Shown here: piece after piece, positions 53,352 to 64,000 of the stretch | How the letters are laid out: each line of letters opens with the position of its first letter | How positions within the stretch are numbered: the stretch's first letter is position 1 | The notes under the pieces: generated by a model | Told to the model about the DNA's origin: nothing | Databases searched by the model: none | The model's input: only the letters and a program-made list of their open reading frames with translations | NCBI GenBank assembly: GCA_006226965.1 | Contig: SBGQ01000043.1 | Coordinates: forward strand, 1 to 64,000 | Length of the DNA stretch: 64,000 bases | Reading direction: 5' to 3' | DNA from: a bacterium | GTDB taxonomy: Bacteria > Bacteroidota > Rhodothermia > Balneolales > M1805 | Position numbers and translations under genes: made by a program

Positions 53352-55211
53352 ATGTCATTTGAATCATTCGGCCTAAACGCCCCTATTCTTGAAGCTATCA
53401 AAGCAAAAGGGTTCGAAAACCCAACTCCAATTCAATCAAAAGCAATCCCATTTTTATTAGAAAACCAATCAGACTTAATTGCGTTAGCGGGTACCGGAAC
53501 CGGTAAAACAGCAGCATTTGGCTTACCTCTTTTAGAAAAATTAGACAGAGATTCACAAGATGTTCAATCAGTAATCTTATGTCCAACACGCGAACTTTGT
53601 ATTCAAATTACTAACGAACTTCAATCTTTCGCTGAAAACCTTCCAAAAACATGGATTTTAGCCGTTTATGGAGGCTCTTCCATTCGTGACCAAATTCGTT
53701 CGCTAAGAAAAGGTGTTCAAATTATTGTAGCAACACCCGGGCGTTTAATGGATTTAATGGAACGCGGCGAAGCTGATATAAGCAACGTTAAACATGTAGT
53801 TCTTGATGAAGCCGACGAAATGTTAGATATGGGCTTCAAAGATGATATCGATTCAATTTTATCACAAACTCCTTCTGAGAAAAACGTCTGGTTGTTTTCT
53901 GCAACATTCCCGAAAGAAGTTGAACGTATTGCCCGTACGTACATGAAAGAACCTGCTGAAATTACTATAGGTTCTAAAAATGAAGCACAAAAGAATATCG
54001 AACATGCGGTTTACCTCATTCACGAAAAAGACCGCTATAATGCTTTAAAAAGATTACTGGATTACTATCCGGAAATCTATGGGATGATTTTCTGCCGCAC
54101 ACGATTAGAAACTCAACAAATAGCAGAAAAATTAATTAAAGACGGTTATCCGTCAGCTTCTTTACACGGTGATTTATCACAGGCTCAACGCGACCAAGTA
54201 ATGCGCAGTTTCCGTGAAAAGAATGTGACCATTTTAGTAGCAACAGATGTTGCCGCTCGTGGTATTGATGTTGATAGCGTAACTCACGTTATTCATTACA
54301 ATCTTCCTGACGACATAGAAAGTTACACACACCGAAGCGGAAGAACTGGTCGTGCCGGAAAAACCGGTATTTCAATGGCATTAGTGAATACCCGTGAAAA
54401 AGGTAAAATCTTCGCTATCGAACGCCAAACTGGTTTAAAACTTAACTTCGGTGAAATTCCTGACGGCTCAGCTATTTGTGAGAAGCAACTGTATGCCATG
54501 ATTGAAAAAATGGTAAACGTAACTGTTAACGAATCTGAAATTGAACCATTTATGAGTTTAGTTTTTGCTCAGCTATCAGGAATGACAAAAGAAGAATTAA
54601 TTAAACGCTTTGTATCTATCGAATTCAACCGATTTATTGAGTACTATCGCCACGCAAAACCAATTGAAGCTATTCAAGAACGTGGTAAGAGAGGCAGAGA
54701 TAATGAAGGCGGCCGTGACAGAGACCGAGATCGTGGCGACCGTGGCGGTAGAGACAGAGGTAGAGACCGCGACCGTGAACGCGGACCAAGAGGTGAAGGT
54801 CGAGACCGTGCCGATCGCGGTTCACGTGCAGTTGGTCCAGAAGCAGGAATGGTTCCTTTTATCGTTGAAGGCGTTTCATCAGATTTAAGAAAAGGTGCAT
54901 TAGTTCGCATTTTATGTGATGCAACCAGCTTAGGATCTGATAGTATCGGCCAAATTGCGTTGGTAAAAGGAAATGCAATTATTGATGTTAAAGCCGAAAA
55001 AGCTGATTTAGTTCACAAATTAAGTGAAATTAAATTAGACGGAAGAAATTTAAGAATTCGTGAATTTGTGCGAGACGGAAGGCCGCAAGGTTCCGGGCGT
55101 TCTGAAAGAAGTGACAGAGGACCTCGTGATCGTGATAGAGACAGAGATCGAAATCGCGGACGCCGTGACGGAAGCTCCCGTAATAAAGACGGAAAACGTA
55201 ATCGCATTTAG
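53352..55211 (+). CDS. deaD: DEAD-box RNA helicase with Arg/Asp-rich tracts (DeaD/CsdA-like)
   Basis: A 619-residue helicase. Q motif GFENPTPIQ, Walker A AGTGTGKT (46-53), PTRELC, DEAD at 152-155, SAT at 183-185 and HRSGRTGRAG are intact. After the helicase core a basic/acidic low-complexity tract (about 444-493, rich in RDRD, RGG and GRD units) precedes a DbpA-type RNA-binding domain (about 500-572); a second Arg/Asp/Gly tract ends the protein (573-619). Family members remodel ribosome precursors and cold-stabilised mRNA. The tracts give the antisense strand long false reading frames. A terminator follows. Confidence 0.93.
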   Translation: MSFESFGLNAPILEAIKAKGFENPTPIQSKAIPFLLENQSDLIALAGTGTGKTAAFGLPLLEKLDRDSQDVQSVILCPTRELCIQITNELQSFAENLPKTWILAVYGGSSIRDQIRSLRKGVQIIVATPGRLMDLMERGEADISNVKHVVLDEADEMLDMGFKDDIDSILSQTPSEKNVWLFSATFPKEVERIARTYMKEPAEITIGSKNEAQKNIEHAVYLIHEKDRYNALKRLLDYYPEIYGMIFCRTRLETQQIAEKLIKDGYPSASLHGDLSQAQRDQVMRSFREKNVTILVATDVAARGIDVDSVTHVIHYNLPDDIESYTHRSGRTGRAGKTGISMALVNTREKGKIFAIERQTGLKLNFGEIPDGSAICEKQLYAMIEKMVNVTVNESEIEPFMSLVFAQLSGMTKEELIKRFVSIEFNRFIEYYRHAKPIEAIQERGKRGRDNEGGRDRDRDRGDRGGRDRGRDRDRERGPRGEGRDRADRGSRAVGPEAGMVPFIVEGVSSDLRKGALVRILCDATSLGSDSIGQIALVKGNAIIDVKAEKADLVHKLSEIKLDGRNLRIREFVRDGRPQGSGRSERSDRGPRDRDRDRDRNRGRRDGSSRNKDGKRNRI

Positions 55212-55221
55212 CACTTTTCTC

Positions 55222-55252
55222 AAAGCCTGAATAACCATTCAGGCTTTTTTTT
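55222..55252 (+). terminator. Intrinsic terminator after the DEAD-box gene
   Basis: AAAGCCTGAAT, loop AACC, ATTCAGGCTTT followed by more T's, 10 bp past the stop codon. A textbook hairpin. Confidence 0.92.
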
Positions 55253-55270
55253 ATTTATCCGTTGGCAAAC

Positions 55271-58200
55271 ATGCAAACTTACTATCAGCTAAATAATTTT
55301 AAACTTTGCGTTTTTAAATTATATTCAAGCGTGAGGCGTTTTTACAGTTTTATAGTATCCTTGTTTTGTCGTGTTTGCCTTTTCTTTTTTTTCATCCCTA
55401 TTACCGGATTGGCTCAGGCACCATACATTACAAACTACAGCTCATCTAATTATGATGCTGGAGATGTGAATTGGTCATCAACTCAAGATGATGACGGTTA
55501 TATTTACATTGCAAACTCTGACGGCGTTTTAGTTTATGACGGACACGATTGGACTCTCGTTTCTGTTGCCGGCAGAACCGCTCGTTTAGTAGTTTATGAT
55601 AAAACTCACGGGCTTTTAGTTGGCACAGTAAATGATTTTGGGAAACTCATAAGAAAGGAAAACGGCGAAATTTATTATGAATCGTTTTCAAACTTATTAC
55701 CCACGTCTATCGAATCGTTCAAAACTATTTTCAACATTCTAATCCTGAATAATTTTGTATTTCTTGAAGCTCAGGATGCCATTTATAAATTTGACGGCAA
55801 ATCCATTAAGAACTATACCTTTAACAATTACATTGTAGGCACTTATATAGCTAACAATATTCTTTATGTTATCGGCGACACACATATTTATCAGTTTGAG
55901 AAGGATTCTTTTACAGAGATTTCTACCAGTAACTTCCATGATTTAGGTGAAATCACCTTAATAACTGACACCAACGAAGGTGAATTACTTGTAGTTGTAG
56001 ACTATGAAAAAATATATAAGCTTTCGAACGGGTTAAACGGGAGTTATCAGATATGGAGTAAGAGTGCTCAAGAGCTTCTAAAAAACCACAAACTGTATAT
56101 TTACGCTACCGACAGTTTTAAACATCAATACCGTTTTTTCACGACATACAATTCTGGGGTGTTAGTATTTGATCAAGCCGGAAACCCAATAGTTACTCTA
56201 AATACTGAAAACGGTCTTTCAAGTAATCAGGCTCAATCTATCTTCGTTGATATTGAAAAAAACGTTTGGATATCTACTTCTAAAGGTGTGGACAAAGTAA
56301 ACTTTGAAATCCCTTTTAAAAAATACGATGAACAGTCGGGATTAAGTACTCCGGTACTAAGTGTATTGGAGCATAACGGTGCCGTTTATGCCGGAACAAA
56401 CACAGGCGTTTACATCTTAAGTGAAAAAGAAAATAAATTTATTAGAATTAATACTGAACCCAGTCAATTTTGGGATATAATCCCCTTTAATAAGGGTGTA
56501 TTGGCTGCCGGAGGTAATCATGGTTTGTTTTATATAGAAGGTGAAACCGTTGTAGCTAATTATATTACAGAAATCTCTACAATGAGTATTGCTGTTTCAC
56601 TTACAAACCCCAAACGTATTTATGCTGGTTTGTATGATGGGTTTCTCGTTTTAGACTATAATAATCAGAAACGAGCGTTCGAGTTAGCTTTATCTGTTGA
56701 TGAAATCAAAGCTGATATCAGGACAATAGTTGAGGACACTCAAAATAACATTTGGGCTGGAACTAGTTATTCCGGGCTTTTTAGAGTTAAGCTAAATCAT
56801 GATGGAAATGCAACGGTTAATCGTTACACAGCAAAAGACGGTTATTTTTCATCCGATTATAACCACGTTTTTGGCACTTCAAGATTCCCTGTTTTTACCT
56901 CAAACAATCATTTATACAAATATTCAATTGCAGCTGATTCCTTTGAAGTAATTACTTACCCCGAAACACCAACTATAGATTCTTATCCAAATTTACGATT
57001 CGACGGTAAAGGTCGAATTTGGGATTTATCAAGCAAATTTATTCTCGATACAAAAGACATAAATCGCTCAGACAGTACAAGTCTCAATTTCTTCAAATCT
57101 AAACTATCTGATTTATCGCCGGATGGTGACAATACAGTTTGGCTTGCAACGCGTGGCGCTTTATATAAGTTTGATTTACCGTTTAATCTTCCAGAACCGC
57201 CCGGAATTATAAAACCGGTTCGTGCTCAGTTATCTGCCAATGCAAAGCCCGTCCTAATTGAGCAGGTTTCTGACCAACATTTCCGATTTAATTTACCGCC
57301 TCACACCCCCGCGTTTGATTTAACATTTAGTTACCCGACTTTTATTCAGGAAGAGCAAGTGCGATTTAGGTACTTGATTAATGGTTTCAAACCATCCTTT
57401 TCGGATTGGTCTAAAGCGAACTCGTTTACGATTGCCGGGTTACCTTACGGTAAATTTGAGTTAGTAGCTGAAGCAATTGGCGGAACGGGTCTTTTAAGCA
57501 AACCCGTTTATTTAACAATTGTGCATACCGCTCCGTGGTATTTACGAACACATTATATCATCCTCAATATTTTGATTGTCATTTCTTTGATTTTTGGATT
57601 CAATAAAATCAGGAATTATCAAATATTAAAACGCAATGAATATTTAGAACATATTGTACAAACCAGAACAGATGAAGTAAGAACTCAAAATGACAAGTTA
57701 AAGGAACTGGCTTCTGAAATGGCTAATGCAAATCAGCTTAAGTCAAAAATGCTGCAAATGGCTGTTCATGATCTAAGAAATCCGCTTTCTGTACTTATGG
57801 GTTACTGCGATATCCTTTCCGATGAAGATGATATACAACAACAGAAATTGGTTCTTACTAGTATTGAGCGAGTTATTGAAAAGATGCTTAATTCTATAGA
57901 AGCTCTACTTTCAGCTGATGAAAAAGGAACTATTCAACCTAATTCGGTAAAAGAAGTTCTCGATTTAAGACCCCTAGTTCTCGATGTAATTGCTGATAAC
58001 ACCATTTTAGCCAATCGTAAAAAACAAACACTGGAATCTGAATTAGAGGCCAATTGCTATATTCGAGGCGACCGTTATCAAATTGTAGAGGTGTTTGAAA
58101 ATCTAATAAATAATGCCATAAAATATGCCCCATTGCAGACTAATATCATTGTTAGACTTCAAATACGCGGACTTAACGGGAATCGGGTTGTTCGTTTTAG

Positions 58201-58423
58201 TGTAACTGATTTCGGTCCGGGCATCAAAGAAGAAGATATGGATCGAATATTTACTCCTTACGCCAGAAGTGAAAATAATCCGACTGCCGGGGAAGCGTCT
58301 TCGGGCTTAGGACTTAGTATTGTTAAAGAAATTGTGCATTGGCACCACGGTAAAATTTGGGTTGAATCTAATCAAGGCAAATCCGGTTCAACTTTTAATG
58401 TTGAATTTCCATTATCTAAATAA
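55271..58423 (+). CDS. Two-component sensor: propeller, Y_Y_Y and HisKA kinase
   Basis: About 1050 residues. The start is unsure: ATG at 55271 is used, but GTG at 55331 gives a cleaner signal peptide (MRRFYSFIVSLFCRVCLFF... ending GLAQ). Periplasmic propeller blades (NVWISTSKGVDKVNFE, NIWAGTSYSGLFRVK, TVWLATRGALYKFD) lead to a Y_Y_Y domain, a membrane helix (about 755-780), a coiled-coil-like segment and a HisKA kinase with the phospho-acceptor His in AVHDLRNPLSVL (near residue 833), N-box ENLINNAIKYAP and G boxes DFGPGI and SSGLGLSIV. No response regulator is adjacent. Signal unknown. Confidence 0.85.
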   Translation: MQTYYQLNNFKLCVFKLYSSVRRFYSFIVSLFCRVCLFFFFIPITGLAQAPYITNYSSSNYDAGDVNWSSTQDDDGYIYIANSDGVLVYDGHDWTLVSVAGRTARLVVYDKTHGLLVGTVNDFGKLIRKENGEIYYESFSNLLPTSIESFKTIFNILILNNFVFLEAQDAIYKFDGKSIKNYTFNNYIVGTYIANNILYVIGDTHIYQFEKDSFTEISTSNFHDLGEITLITDTNEGELLVVVDYEKIYKLSNGLNGSYQIWSKSAQELLKNHKLYIYATDSFKHQYRFFTTYNSGVLVFDQAGNPIVTLNTENGLSSNQAQSIFVDIEKNVWISTSKGVDKVNFEIPFKKYDEQSGLSTPVLSVLEHNGAVYAGTNTGVYILSEKENKFIRINTEPSQFWDIIPFNKGVLAAGGNHGLFYIEGETVVANYITEISTMSIAVSLTNPKRIYAGLYDGFLVLDYNNQKRAFELALSVDEIKADIRTIVEDTQNNIWAGTSYSGLFRVKLNHDGNATVNRYTAKDGYFSSDYNHVFGTSRFPVFTSNNHLYKYSIAADSFEVITYPETPTIDSYPNLRFDGKGRIWDLSSKFILDTKDINRSDSTSLNFFKSKLSDLSPDGDNTVWLATRGALYKFDLPFNLPEPPGIIKPVRAQLSANAKPVLIEQVSDQHFRFNLPPHTPAFDLTFSYPTFIQEEQVRFRYLINGFKPSFSDWSKANSFTIAGLPYGKFELVAEAIGGTGLLSKPVYLTIVHTAPWYLRTHYIILNILIVISLIFGFNKIRNYQILKRNEYLEHIVQTRTDEVRTQNDKLKELASEMANANQLKSKMLQMAVHDLRNPLSVLMGYCDILSDEDDIQQQKLVLTSIERVIEKMLNSIEALLSADEKGTIQPNSVKEVLDLRPLVLDVIADNTILANRKKQTLESELEANCYIRGDRYQIVEVFENLINNAIKYAPLQTNIIVRLQIRGLNGNRVVRFSVTDFGPGIKEEDMDRIFTPYARSENNPTAGEASSGLGLSIVKEIVHWHHGKIWVESNQGKSGSTFNVEFPLSK

Positions 58424-58550
58424 TCCTTTCCGATTTAACGGACTTCAAAAAATTTTTGCGTTATTTATTTAGAATAGAGGAATGTTAAATGCTCCGATTT
58501 CAACTCAATCACAGTAATGTAATACCCACATATTTTTGATATCACCCCCC

Positions 58551-58588
58551 AAAAAAAAAGCCTTACCCGAAAACGAGTAAGGCTTTTT
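58551..58588. terminator. Terminator after rpoC
   Basis: AAAAAAAAAGCCTTAC, loop CCGAAAACGA, GTAAGGCTTTTT. On the minus strand it ends the rpoBC transcript 22 bp past the rpoC stop. Symmetric A/T tracts could also stop readthrough from the kinase gene. Confidence 0.9.
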
Positions 58589-58610
58589 AATGTGTATGAG
58601 CCGAAGTGTA

Positions 58611-61600
58611 TTATTCTTCGTCTTCTTCTGCTCCAAGAGCTTGGAAAACACGGCTTGCAGCATCCACATCTTGCATATCGGATTTTGCACCAACAACAAG
58701 ACGACGATATCTGCGGAGACCTGTACCCGCTGGTACTTTTTGTCCCACAACCACATTTTCTTTGAGTCCCAACAAGTAGTCTTCTTTTGCTTCGATAGCA
58801 GCCTGAGAAAGTACTTTAGTTGTTTCCTGGAATGAAGCAGCTGAAATCCAGCTTTCTGTAGAAAGAGCAGCACGTGTAATACCTAACAAGATTGGTCTTG
58901 AAATTGCTTGTTTAGCTTCACGTGTTTTAATTTCCGACTTATTCTCTTCAATCAATTTAGCATTGATTTCGCGAATATCACGACGATCTAGAATATAACC
59001 GTAAGGTAAATCGCTATCAGCCGGATCGGTAACTACAAATTTACCAATCAACTCATCGTTCGTGCGGTTTACTTCAAAACGGTCAACTTTGTCGCCTTCG
59101 AGGTACATTGTATCGCCCGGATCTGTGATTTCAACTTTTTGCATCATAGTTCTTACAACTACTTCAATATGCTTATCGTTGATCTTCACACCCTGTAGAC
59201 GGTAAACTTCCTGAATTTCATTCACCAAATAAGATTGAACTGCGAATGGTCCAAGAATGTTTAAGATGTCCTGCGGCATGATAGAACCGTCTGATAACTG
59301 TTGACCAGCTTTAATCAAGTCATTTTCTTGTACAAGAATCAACTTAGAAAGTGGTACCAAGTATGTTTTTGAATCTGTACCGTCTTTTGAAGTAACGATA
59401 ACTTCCTGAGAACCACGTTTACGTGAACCCATTTTAACGATACCGTCAATTTCAGAAACGATAGCTGGATCTGAAGGTGGTCTTGCTTCGAATAACTCCG
59501 TTACACGTGGAAGACCTGCTGTAATATCTTTCGATTTACCTGCGCTTCTTGGAATCTTAGCTAATGTTTGACCGGCTTGTACTAATTCACCATCATCAAC
59601 GATAAGGTGAGCCATTACCGGAAGTGTAGTTTCTTTGATACGATCATCAGAACCTTTAACCACAACAGTAGGTACCATGCTCTTATCTTTTGCTTCGATA
59701 ATAACTTTTTCGCGGTGACCTGTTTGTGAGTCCGTTTCTTCAGTATAAGTTGCACTGTCGATAATGTCTTTGTACTGAACGGTACCGTTCAATTCAGAAA
59801 TCAACAAGGCGTTAAACGGATCCCATTTACACATTGGGATACCTTTAATAACAGAATCGCCTTCACCAACCAACATTACAGAACCGTAAGGAACGTTGTA
59901 GCTGATTAACACTTTACCTGAATCATCAACGATTTTGAGTTCACCCGCACGGCTTAATACGATGTTGTGAGTTTCTTCACCGTCATCATATTCCACTACG
60001 CGTAAGTTTTCGAACTCAACTTTACCTTCAAATTTCGCAATGTGCTGAGACTCTTGCTCAAGACGAGAAGCAGTACCACCCACGTGGAAAGTACGAAGTG
60101 TTAACTGTGTACCAGGTTCACCGATAGACTGAGCAGCAATTACACCCACAGCTTCACCAGTTTGAACCATGTTTCCACGAGCAAGGTCACGTCCGTAACA
60201 CTTGGCACAAACCCCTCTTGGAGTTTCGCAAGTTAACACAGAACGAATTTCTACTTCGTCGATTGATGTTTCAGCAATTTTCTTAGCAACATCTTCATCA
60301 ATTAATTGATTTGCTTCACAGATAAGAGCATCTGTCAGCGGATCATAAATATCATGCAGAGATACACGACCGAGAATACGTTCTTCCAAGCTTTCAACAA
60401 CATCTTCGTTGTCTTTTAACGCTTGCATTTTAATACCACGTAAAGTACCGCAATCATCTTCGTTGATGATAATATCCTGAGCAACGTCAACTAAACGACG
60501 TGTTAAGTAACCGGCGTCAGCAGTTTTAAGAGCGGTATCGGCAAGACCTTTACGAGCACCGTGAGTAGAAATAAAGTATTCTAGTACAGAAAGACCTTCT
60601 TTGAATGAAGAAAGAATTGGCTGTTCAATTACTTCGTTACCTGCTCCACCAGTACTTTTCTGCGGTTTAGCCATAAGACCACGCATACCACCTAACTGAC
60701 GAATCTGCTCTTTAGAACCACGAGCTCCGGAATCCGCCATCATAAATACTGGGTTGAATCCGTTTCTGTCTTCTTGCAGAGCTTTGAAAAGTGTTTCAGC
60801 CACACGGTTGGTTACAGAAGTCCATTTATCAACAACCTGGTTGTAACGTTCGTTATCTGTGATGAAACCCATTTCATAACGTTCTTGGATTTCTTCAACT
60901 TCACGTTGTGCCTTGTCGATAAGGTCAATTTTCTCCTGTGGAATGATAATATCACTCAAGCTGAATGATAAACCACCGCGGGTAGCTGTTTCATAACCTA
61001 ATTGCTTCATATCATCCAAGAATTTAGCAGTACCGTAAGTACCTACTGTCTTGAATACTTCAGAAATAAGGTTACGTAATTCTTTTTTACCAAAAGTTTG
61101 GTTTTTAAATGGGAGTGGGTGCGGGAGAATTCGGTTGAATATCACACGTCCTGTTGAAGTTTTAACAACTTCAACTTTTTCCTCGCCATTCACGATATTT
61201 TTGATACGAACATTGATTTTCGCATGAAGGTCAATTTTATCCTGATCGTAAGCAATAATTACTTCGTCATCAGAAGCAAAAGTTTTACCCTCACCACGTT
61301 TGCCGTCATCAACTTTTGTTAAATAATAAATACCAAGAACCATGTCCTGTGAAGGAACTACGATAGGACCACCGGAAGCAGGGGACATAATGTTGTGAGA
61401 ACCTAACATTAATGTATTTGCTTCCAAAATTGCATCGTCACTTAATGGTAAGTGAACCGCCATTTGGTCACCGTCAAAGTCCGCGTTGAAAGCGGTACAA
61501 GACAATGGGTGTAAACGAATCGCTTTTTCTTCGATAAGAACCGGTTGATAAGCCTGAATACCTAAACGGTGAAGAGTAGGAGCACGGTTCAACATTACAG

Positions 61601-62873
61601 GGTGACCCTGAATAACGTTTTCCAATACGTCCCAAACCACATTATCGCGACGGTCAACTACTTTTTTAGCGCTTTTTACGGTTTTTACATAACCACGCTC
61701 AATCAATCGACGAATAATAAATGGCTTATACAATTCAACTGCCATTTCTTTCGGAAGACCGCACTGATGCATTTTCAGTTCTGGACCTACAACGATTACC
61801 GAACGACCTGAGTAGTCAACACGTTTACCTAATAAGTTCTGACGGAAACGACCGCCTTTACCTTTAAGCATATCACTTAAAGATTTTAACGGACGGTTGT
61901 TGTTACGAACCGCATTTGATTTACGTGAGTTATCGAAGAGTGAATCAACAGCTTCTTGTAACATACGCTTTTCGTTGCGCAAGATTACATCCGGAGCTTT
62001 GATGTCAATTAATCTCTTTAAACGGTTGTTTCTGATGATTACACGACGATATAAATCGTTCAAGTCAGAAGTAGCGAAACGGCCTCCTTCCAACGGCACT
62101 AACGGACGCAATTCTGGCGGAATTACCGGAATTACTCGCATAATCATCCAATCAGGGCGGTTTTCAGCATGCTTGTTAGCAGCACGGAAAGACTCGATTA
62201 CCTGAAGACGTTTTAAGTGTTTTTTCTTACGCATCATTGAAGTCTCGTTTTTAACGGCTTCACGATATTTGTAAGCGTCTTTGTCTAAATCAATACGTTG
62301 TAATAAAGACTCAACAGCCTCTGCACCCATCTTAACGATGAATTTATCTGGATCGTCGTTATCTAATTCGTAATGATCATCAGGTAACTGATTGATAATA
62401 TCATAGTACTCTTCCTCAGTAATCATATCACCCATTTTGTAGCCCAAATCACGAGCTAAACCGGGTTGAATTACTACGAAGGATTCGTAATAAATAACTT
62501 TTTCTAAGTTCTTTGTAGAAAGCCCAAGCAAGTAAGCAATTTTACTTGGCATAGACTTGAAGTACCAAATGTGAACTACAGGAACAGATAATGTGATGTG
62601 TCCCATGCGCTCACGACGAACCGCTTTACGTGTTACTTCAACACCGCATCGGTCGCAAATGATACCTTTGTAACGAATACGTTTGTACTTACCGCAATGA
62701 CACTCCCAATCCTTTACCGGACCAAAAATCTTCTCGCAGAATAAACCGTCTTTTTCAGGTTTAAAAGTACGATAGTTAATGGTTTCCGGATTTAATACTT
62801 CACCATGAGAGCGTGATAGAATTGCTTCAGCAGATGCCAGCGAAATCCGTATTCTGTTGATGTCTTTCGTCAT
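58611..62873 (-). CDS. rpoC: DNA-directed RNA polymerase subunit beta'
   Basis: The full 1420-residue beta' subunit. The zinc site [20 protein letters not shown] is near the N-terminus, the catalytic [12 protein letters not shown] is intact, and the second zinc site is [14 protein letters not shown]. The bridge helix and trigger-loop region are present ([11 protein letters not shown]). The C-terminus is acidic (GAEEDEE). Length and order are as in Bacteroidota, with a large insertion near the C-terminal jaw region. The gene is 51 bp downstream of rpoB. It supplies a good phylogenetic marker for this genome. Confidence 0.98.
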   Translation of the reverse strand: MTKDINRIRISLASAEAILSRSHGEVLNPETINYRTFKPEKDGLFCEKIFGPVKDWECHCGKYKRIRYKGIICDRCGVEVTRKAVRRERMGHITLSVPVVHIWYFKSMPSKIAYLLGLSTKNLEKVIYYESFVVIQPGLARDLGYKMGDMITEEEYYDIINQLPDDHYELDNDDPDKFIVKMGAEAVESLLQRIDLDKDAYKYREAVKNETSMMRKKKHLKRLQVIESFRAANKHAENRPDWMIMRVIPVIPPELRPLVPLEGGRFATSDLNDLYRRVIIRNNRLKRLIDIKAPDVILRNEKRMLQEAVDSLFDNSRKSNAVRNNNRPLKSLSDMLKGKGGRFRQNLLGKRVDYSGRSVIVVGPELKMHQCGLPKEMAVELYKPFIIRRLIERGYVKTVKSAKKVVDRRDNVVWDVLENVIQGHPVMLNRAPTLHRLGIQAYQPVLIEEKAIRLHPLSCTAFNADFDGDQMAVHLPLSDDAILEANTLMLGSHNIMSPASGGPIVVPSQDMVLGIYYLTKVDDGKRGEGKTFASDDEVIIAYDQDKIDLHAKINVRIKNIVNGEEKVEVVKTSTGRVIFNRILPHPLPFKNQTFGKKELRNLISEVFKTVGTYGTAKFLDDMKQLGYETATRGGLSFSLSDIIIPQEKIDLIDKAQREVEEIQERYEMGFITDNERYNQVVDKWTSVTNRVAETLFKALQEDRNGFNPVFMMADSGARGSKEQIRQLGGMRGLMAKPQKSTGGAGNEVIEQPILSSFKEGLSVLEYFISTHGARKGLADTALKTADAGYLTRRLVDVAQDIIINEDDCGTLRGIKMQALKDNEDVVESLEERILGRVSLHDIYDPLTDALICEANQLIDEDVAKKIAETSIDEVEIRSVLTCETPRGVCAKCYGRDLARGNMVQTGEAVGVIAAQSIGEPGTQLTLRTFHVGGTASRLEQESQHIAKFEGKVEFENLRVVEYDDGEETHNIVLSRAGELKIVDDSGKVLISYNVPYGSVMLVGEGDSVIKGIPMCKWDPFNALLISELNGTVQYKDIIDSATYTEETDSQTGHREKVIIEAKDKSMVPTVVVKGSDDRIKETTLPVMAHLIVDDGELVQAGQTLAKIPRSAGKSKDITAGLPRVTELFEARPPSDPAIVSEIDGIVKMGSRKRGSQEVIVTSKDGTDSKTYLVPLSKLILVQENDLIKAGQQLSDGSIMPQDILNILGPFAVQSYLVNEIQEVYRLQGVKINDKHIEVVVRTMMQKVEITDPGDTMYLEGDKVDRFEVNRTNDELIGKFVVTDPADSDLPYGYILDRRDIREINAKLIEENKSEIKTREAKQAISRPILLGITRAALSTESWISAASFQETTKVLSQAAIEAKEDYLLGLKENVVVGQKVPAGTGLRRYRRLVVGAKSDMQDVDAASRVFQALGAEEDEE

Positions 62874-62924
62874 AACTGATTTTCTTAAAATTTCAAATGA
62901 TTGCCACTGTTTCTGTTAGAGTGA

Positions 62925-64000
62925 TTAGTCGATATCAACATCTAATCCTAAACCTTGAAGCTCACGTAACAATACGTTGAACGATTCAGGTGTACCACCT
63001 TCAGGTAGATTTTCACCTTTAACGATAGCTTCATATACCTTAGAACGACCTTTAACATCGTCACTCTTAACTGTGAGCATTTCCTGAAGAATGTTAGCTG
63101 CACCGTACGCATACAATGCCCAAACTTCCATCTCTCCAAGACGCTGGCCACCAAACTGAGCTTTACCACCAAGAGGTTGTTGTGTGATAAGTGAGTATGG
63201 TCCGATAGAACGGGCATGCATCTTATCTTCAACTAAGTGGTTCAGTTTTAACATATACATATAACCAACAGTCGTTTTTTGAGCAAAACGCTCACCAGAA
63301 CGACCATCATACAAGTAAATGCGTCCATCCTCAGGTAAACCTGCTTTCAACATCCACTCTTTAACATCATCCTCTGATGCACCGTCAAAGATTGGAGTTG
63401 CAAATTTCACACCGAGGCGTTTACCTGCCCATGCTAAAATGGTCTCATAAATCTGACCTAAGTTCATACGGGAAGGTACACCAAGTGGGTTTAACACGAT
63501 ATCAACCGGAGTTCCGTCTTCCATGAAAGGCATATCTTCCATCGGAACAACCTTTGCCACAACACCTTTGTTACCGTGGCGTCCGGCCATTTTATCGCCC
63601 ACGCGGAGTTTGCGTTTTTTAGCAATAAATACTTTTGCTTTTTGAACAATTCCCGGAGGTAACTCATCACCAACTTGAATTGCATATTTCTTACGCTTGA
63701 ATTCAGTTTCATACTCGCGACGTTTTTCGCGGTAGTTTCTGCAAAGCATTTGAACTAAAGAATTAGTCTCTTCATCTTCAATCCAAGTTAAGCGTAAGCT
63801 TAAGCGAGTTGGATCCATATCTAAGAAGAGGTCTTTAGAATATTTTGTTCCTTTTGCAACTACTTCAACACCTTGAGAAGTTACTACACCACCAGATTTC
63901 TGATCTTTTAATAAGGTGTGCATTCTTGTAGCCCAATCGAAATTGAGGTCTTCAATTTTCTTGCGGAATACTTCTGTTTCCTTCTCAACAAGTTCTTTTT
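62925..64000 (-). CDS. rpoB: DNA-directed RNA polymerase subunit beta, C-terminal part (runs off window)
   Basis: The C-terminal ~358 codons of rpo[58 protein letters not shown] and [22 protein letters not shown] are unmistakable beta-subunit motifs. The frame stays open to the right edge, and the ATG codon at 63923 is internal, not the start. It forms an operon with rpoC, as in nearly all bacteria. Confidence 0.97.
   Translation of the reverse strand, partial: KELVEKETEVFRKKIEDLNFDWATRMHTLLKDQKSGGVVTSQGVEVVAKGTKYSKDLFLDMDPTRLSLRLTWIEDEETNSLVQMLCRNYREKRREYETEFKRKKYAIQVGDELPPGIVQKAKVFIAKKRKLRVGDKMAGRHGNKGVVAKVVPMEDMPFMEDGTPVDIVLNPLGVPSRMNLGQIYETILAWAGKRLGVKFATPIFDGASEDDVKEWMLKAGLPEDGRIYLYDGRSGERFAQKTTVGYMYMLKLNHLVEDKMHARSIGPYSLITQQPLGGKAQFGGQRLGEMEVWALYAYGAANILQEMLTVKSDDVKGRSKVYEAIVKGENLPEGGTPESFNVLLRELQGLGLDVDID

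Noticed and set aside
54674-54910. Ser/Arg/Pro-rich frame antisense to the helicase
   Set aside because: A by-product of the Arg/Asp repeat tract read on the other strand; low complexity and no start signal.
58505-58873. Long open frame on the minus strand near the end of rpoC
   Set aside because: It lies in another frame of the intact rpoC gene, crosses its terminator and has no protein-like family pattern.

Overview
The window looks like chromosome of an AT-rich member of the Bacteroidota/FCB group, possibly a Balneolia-, Rhodothermia- or Ignavibacteria-type lineage. Several traits point there. Two secreted proteins end in type IX secretion sorting domains of the PNPFNP type. Three very large sensor kinases carry periplasmic beta-propellers. 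Several genes are preceded by TAnnTTTG-like -7 elements, and Shine-Dalgarno sequences are patchy. The nitrous oxide reductase is the Sec-exported (clade II) form. I cannot fix the genus. I saw no tRNA, rRNA, insertion sequence, prophage or CRISPR array.

Layout. 0-7 kb: a structured intergenic element, a CvfB-type S1 protein, a TetR regulator with a small outer-membrane lipoprotein, a VapBC pair, KamA-type aminomutase, a transglutaminase-like protein, a VOC protein and an RraB-like protein. 7-20 kb: a lipoprotein, protoporphyrinogen oxidase, a T9SS cargo protein, a compact DUF58 / propeller histidine kinase / LytTR regulator operon, then an amidinotransferase, a glutamine amidotransferase and a SASA esterase. 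20-28 kb (minus strand): the nitrite ammonification block nrfH-nrfA, an alginate-export-type porin, a fused ResB-CcsA cytochrome c maturation protein and an exported superoxide dismutase with an extra C-terminal domain. 28-37 kb: L,D-transpeptidase, a second T9SS cargo, a second propeller kinase and its NarL-type regulator split by an unrelated gene, and an ABC-F ATPase.

37-52 kb (plus strand) is the most interesting block: truncated haemoglobin, a 59-residue protein, an Rrf2 regulator with three cysteines, cytochrome c, nosZ, a membrane-NosL fusion, nosD, nosF, nosY, a DUF2249 protein with a His tail, a cupin, three related His-bearing membrane proteins, a Cys-rich anchored protein, a tandem YtkA/FixH-like lipoprotein, a TonB-dependent receptor of the copper (OprC/NosA) type, and a second Rrf2 paralogue. 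This reads as an N2O respiration cluster extended by a copper and perhaps NO handling module. A perfect 23-bp inverted repeat lies before the cytochrome gene and an 84-nt rod-like hairpin lies before the receptor gene; both are candidate control sites. 52-64 kb: a dihaem cytochrome c, a DEAD-box helicase with two Arg/Asp-rich tracts, a third propeller kinase, and rpoC and rpoB (rpoB runs off the right edge).

Together the nrf and nos blocks suggest a facultative anaerobe that reduces nitrite to ammonium and N2O to N2. No nitrite-to-NO or NO reductase gene was recognised here, so external N2O may be the main substrate of the nos cluster.
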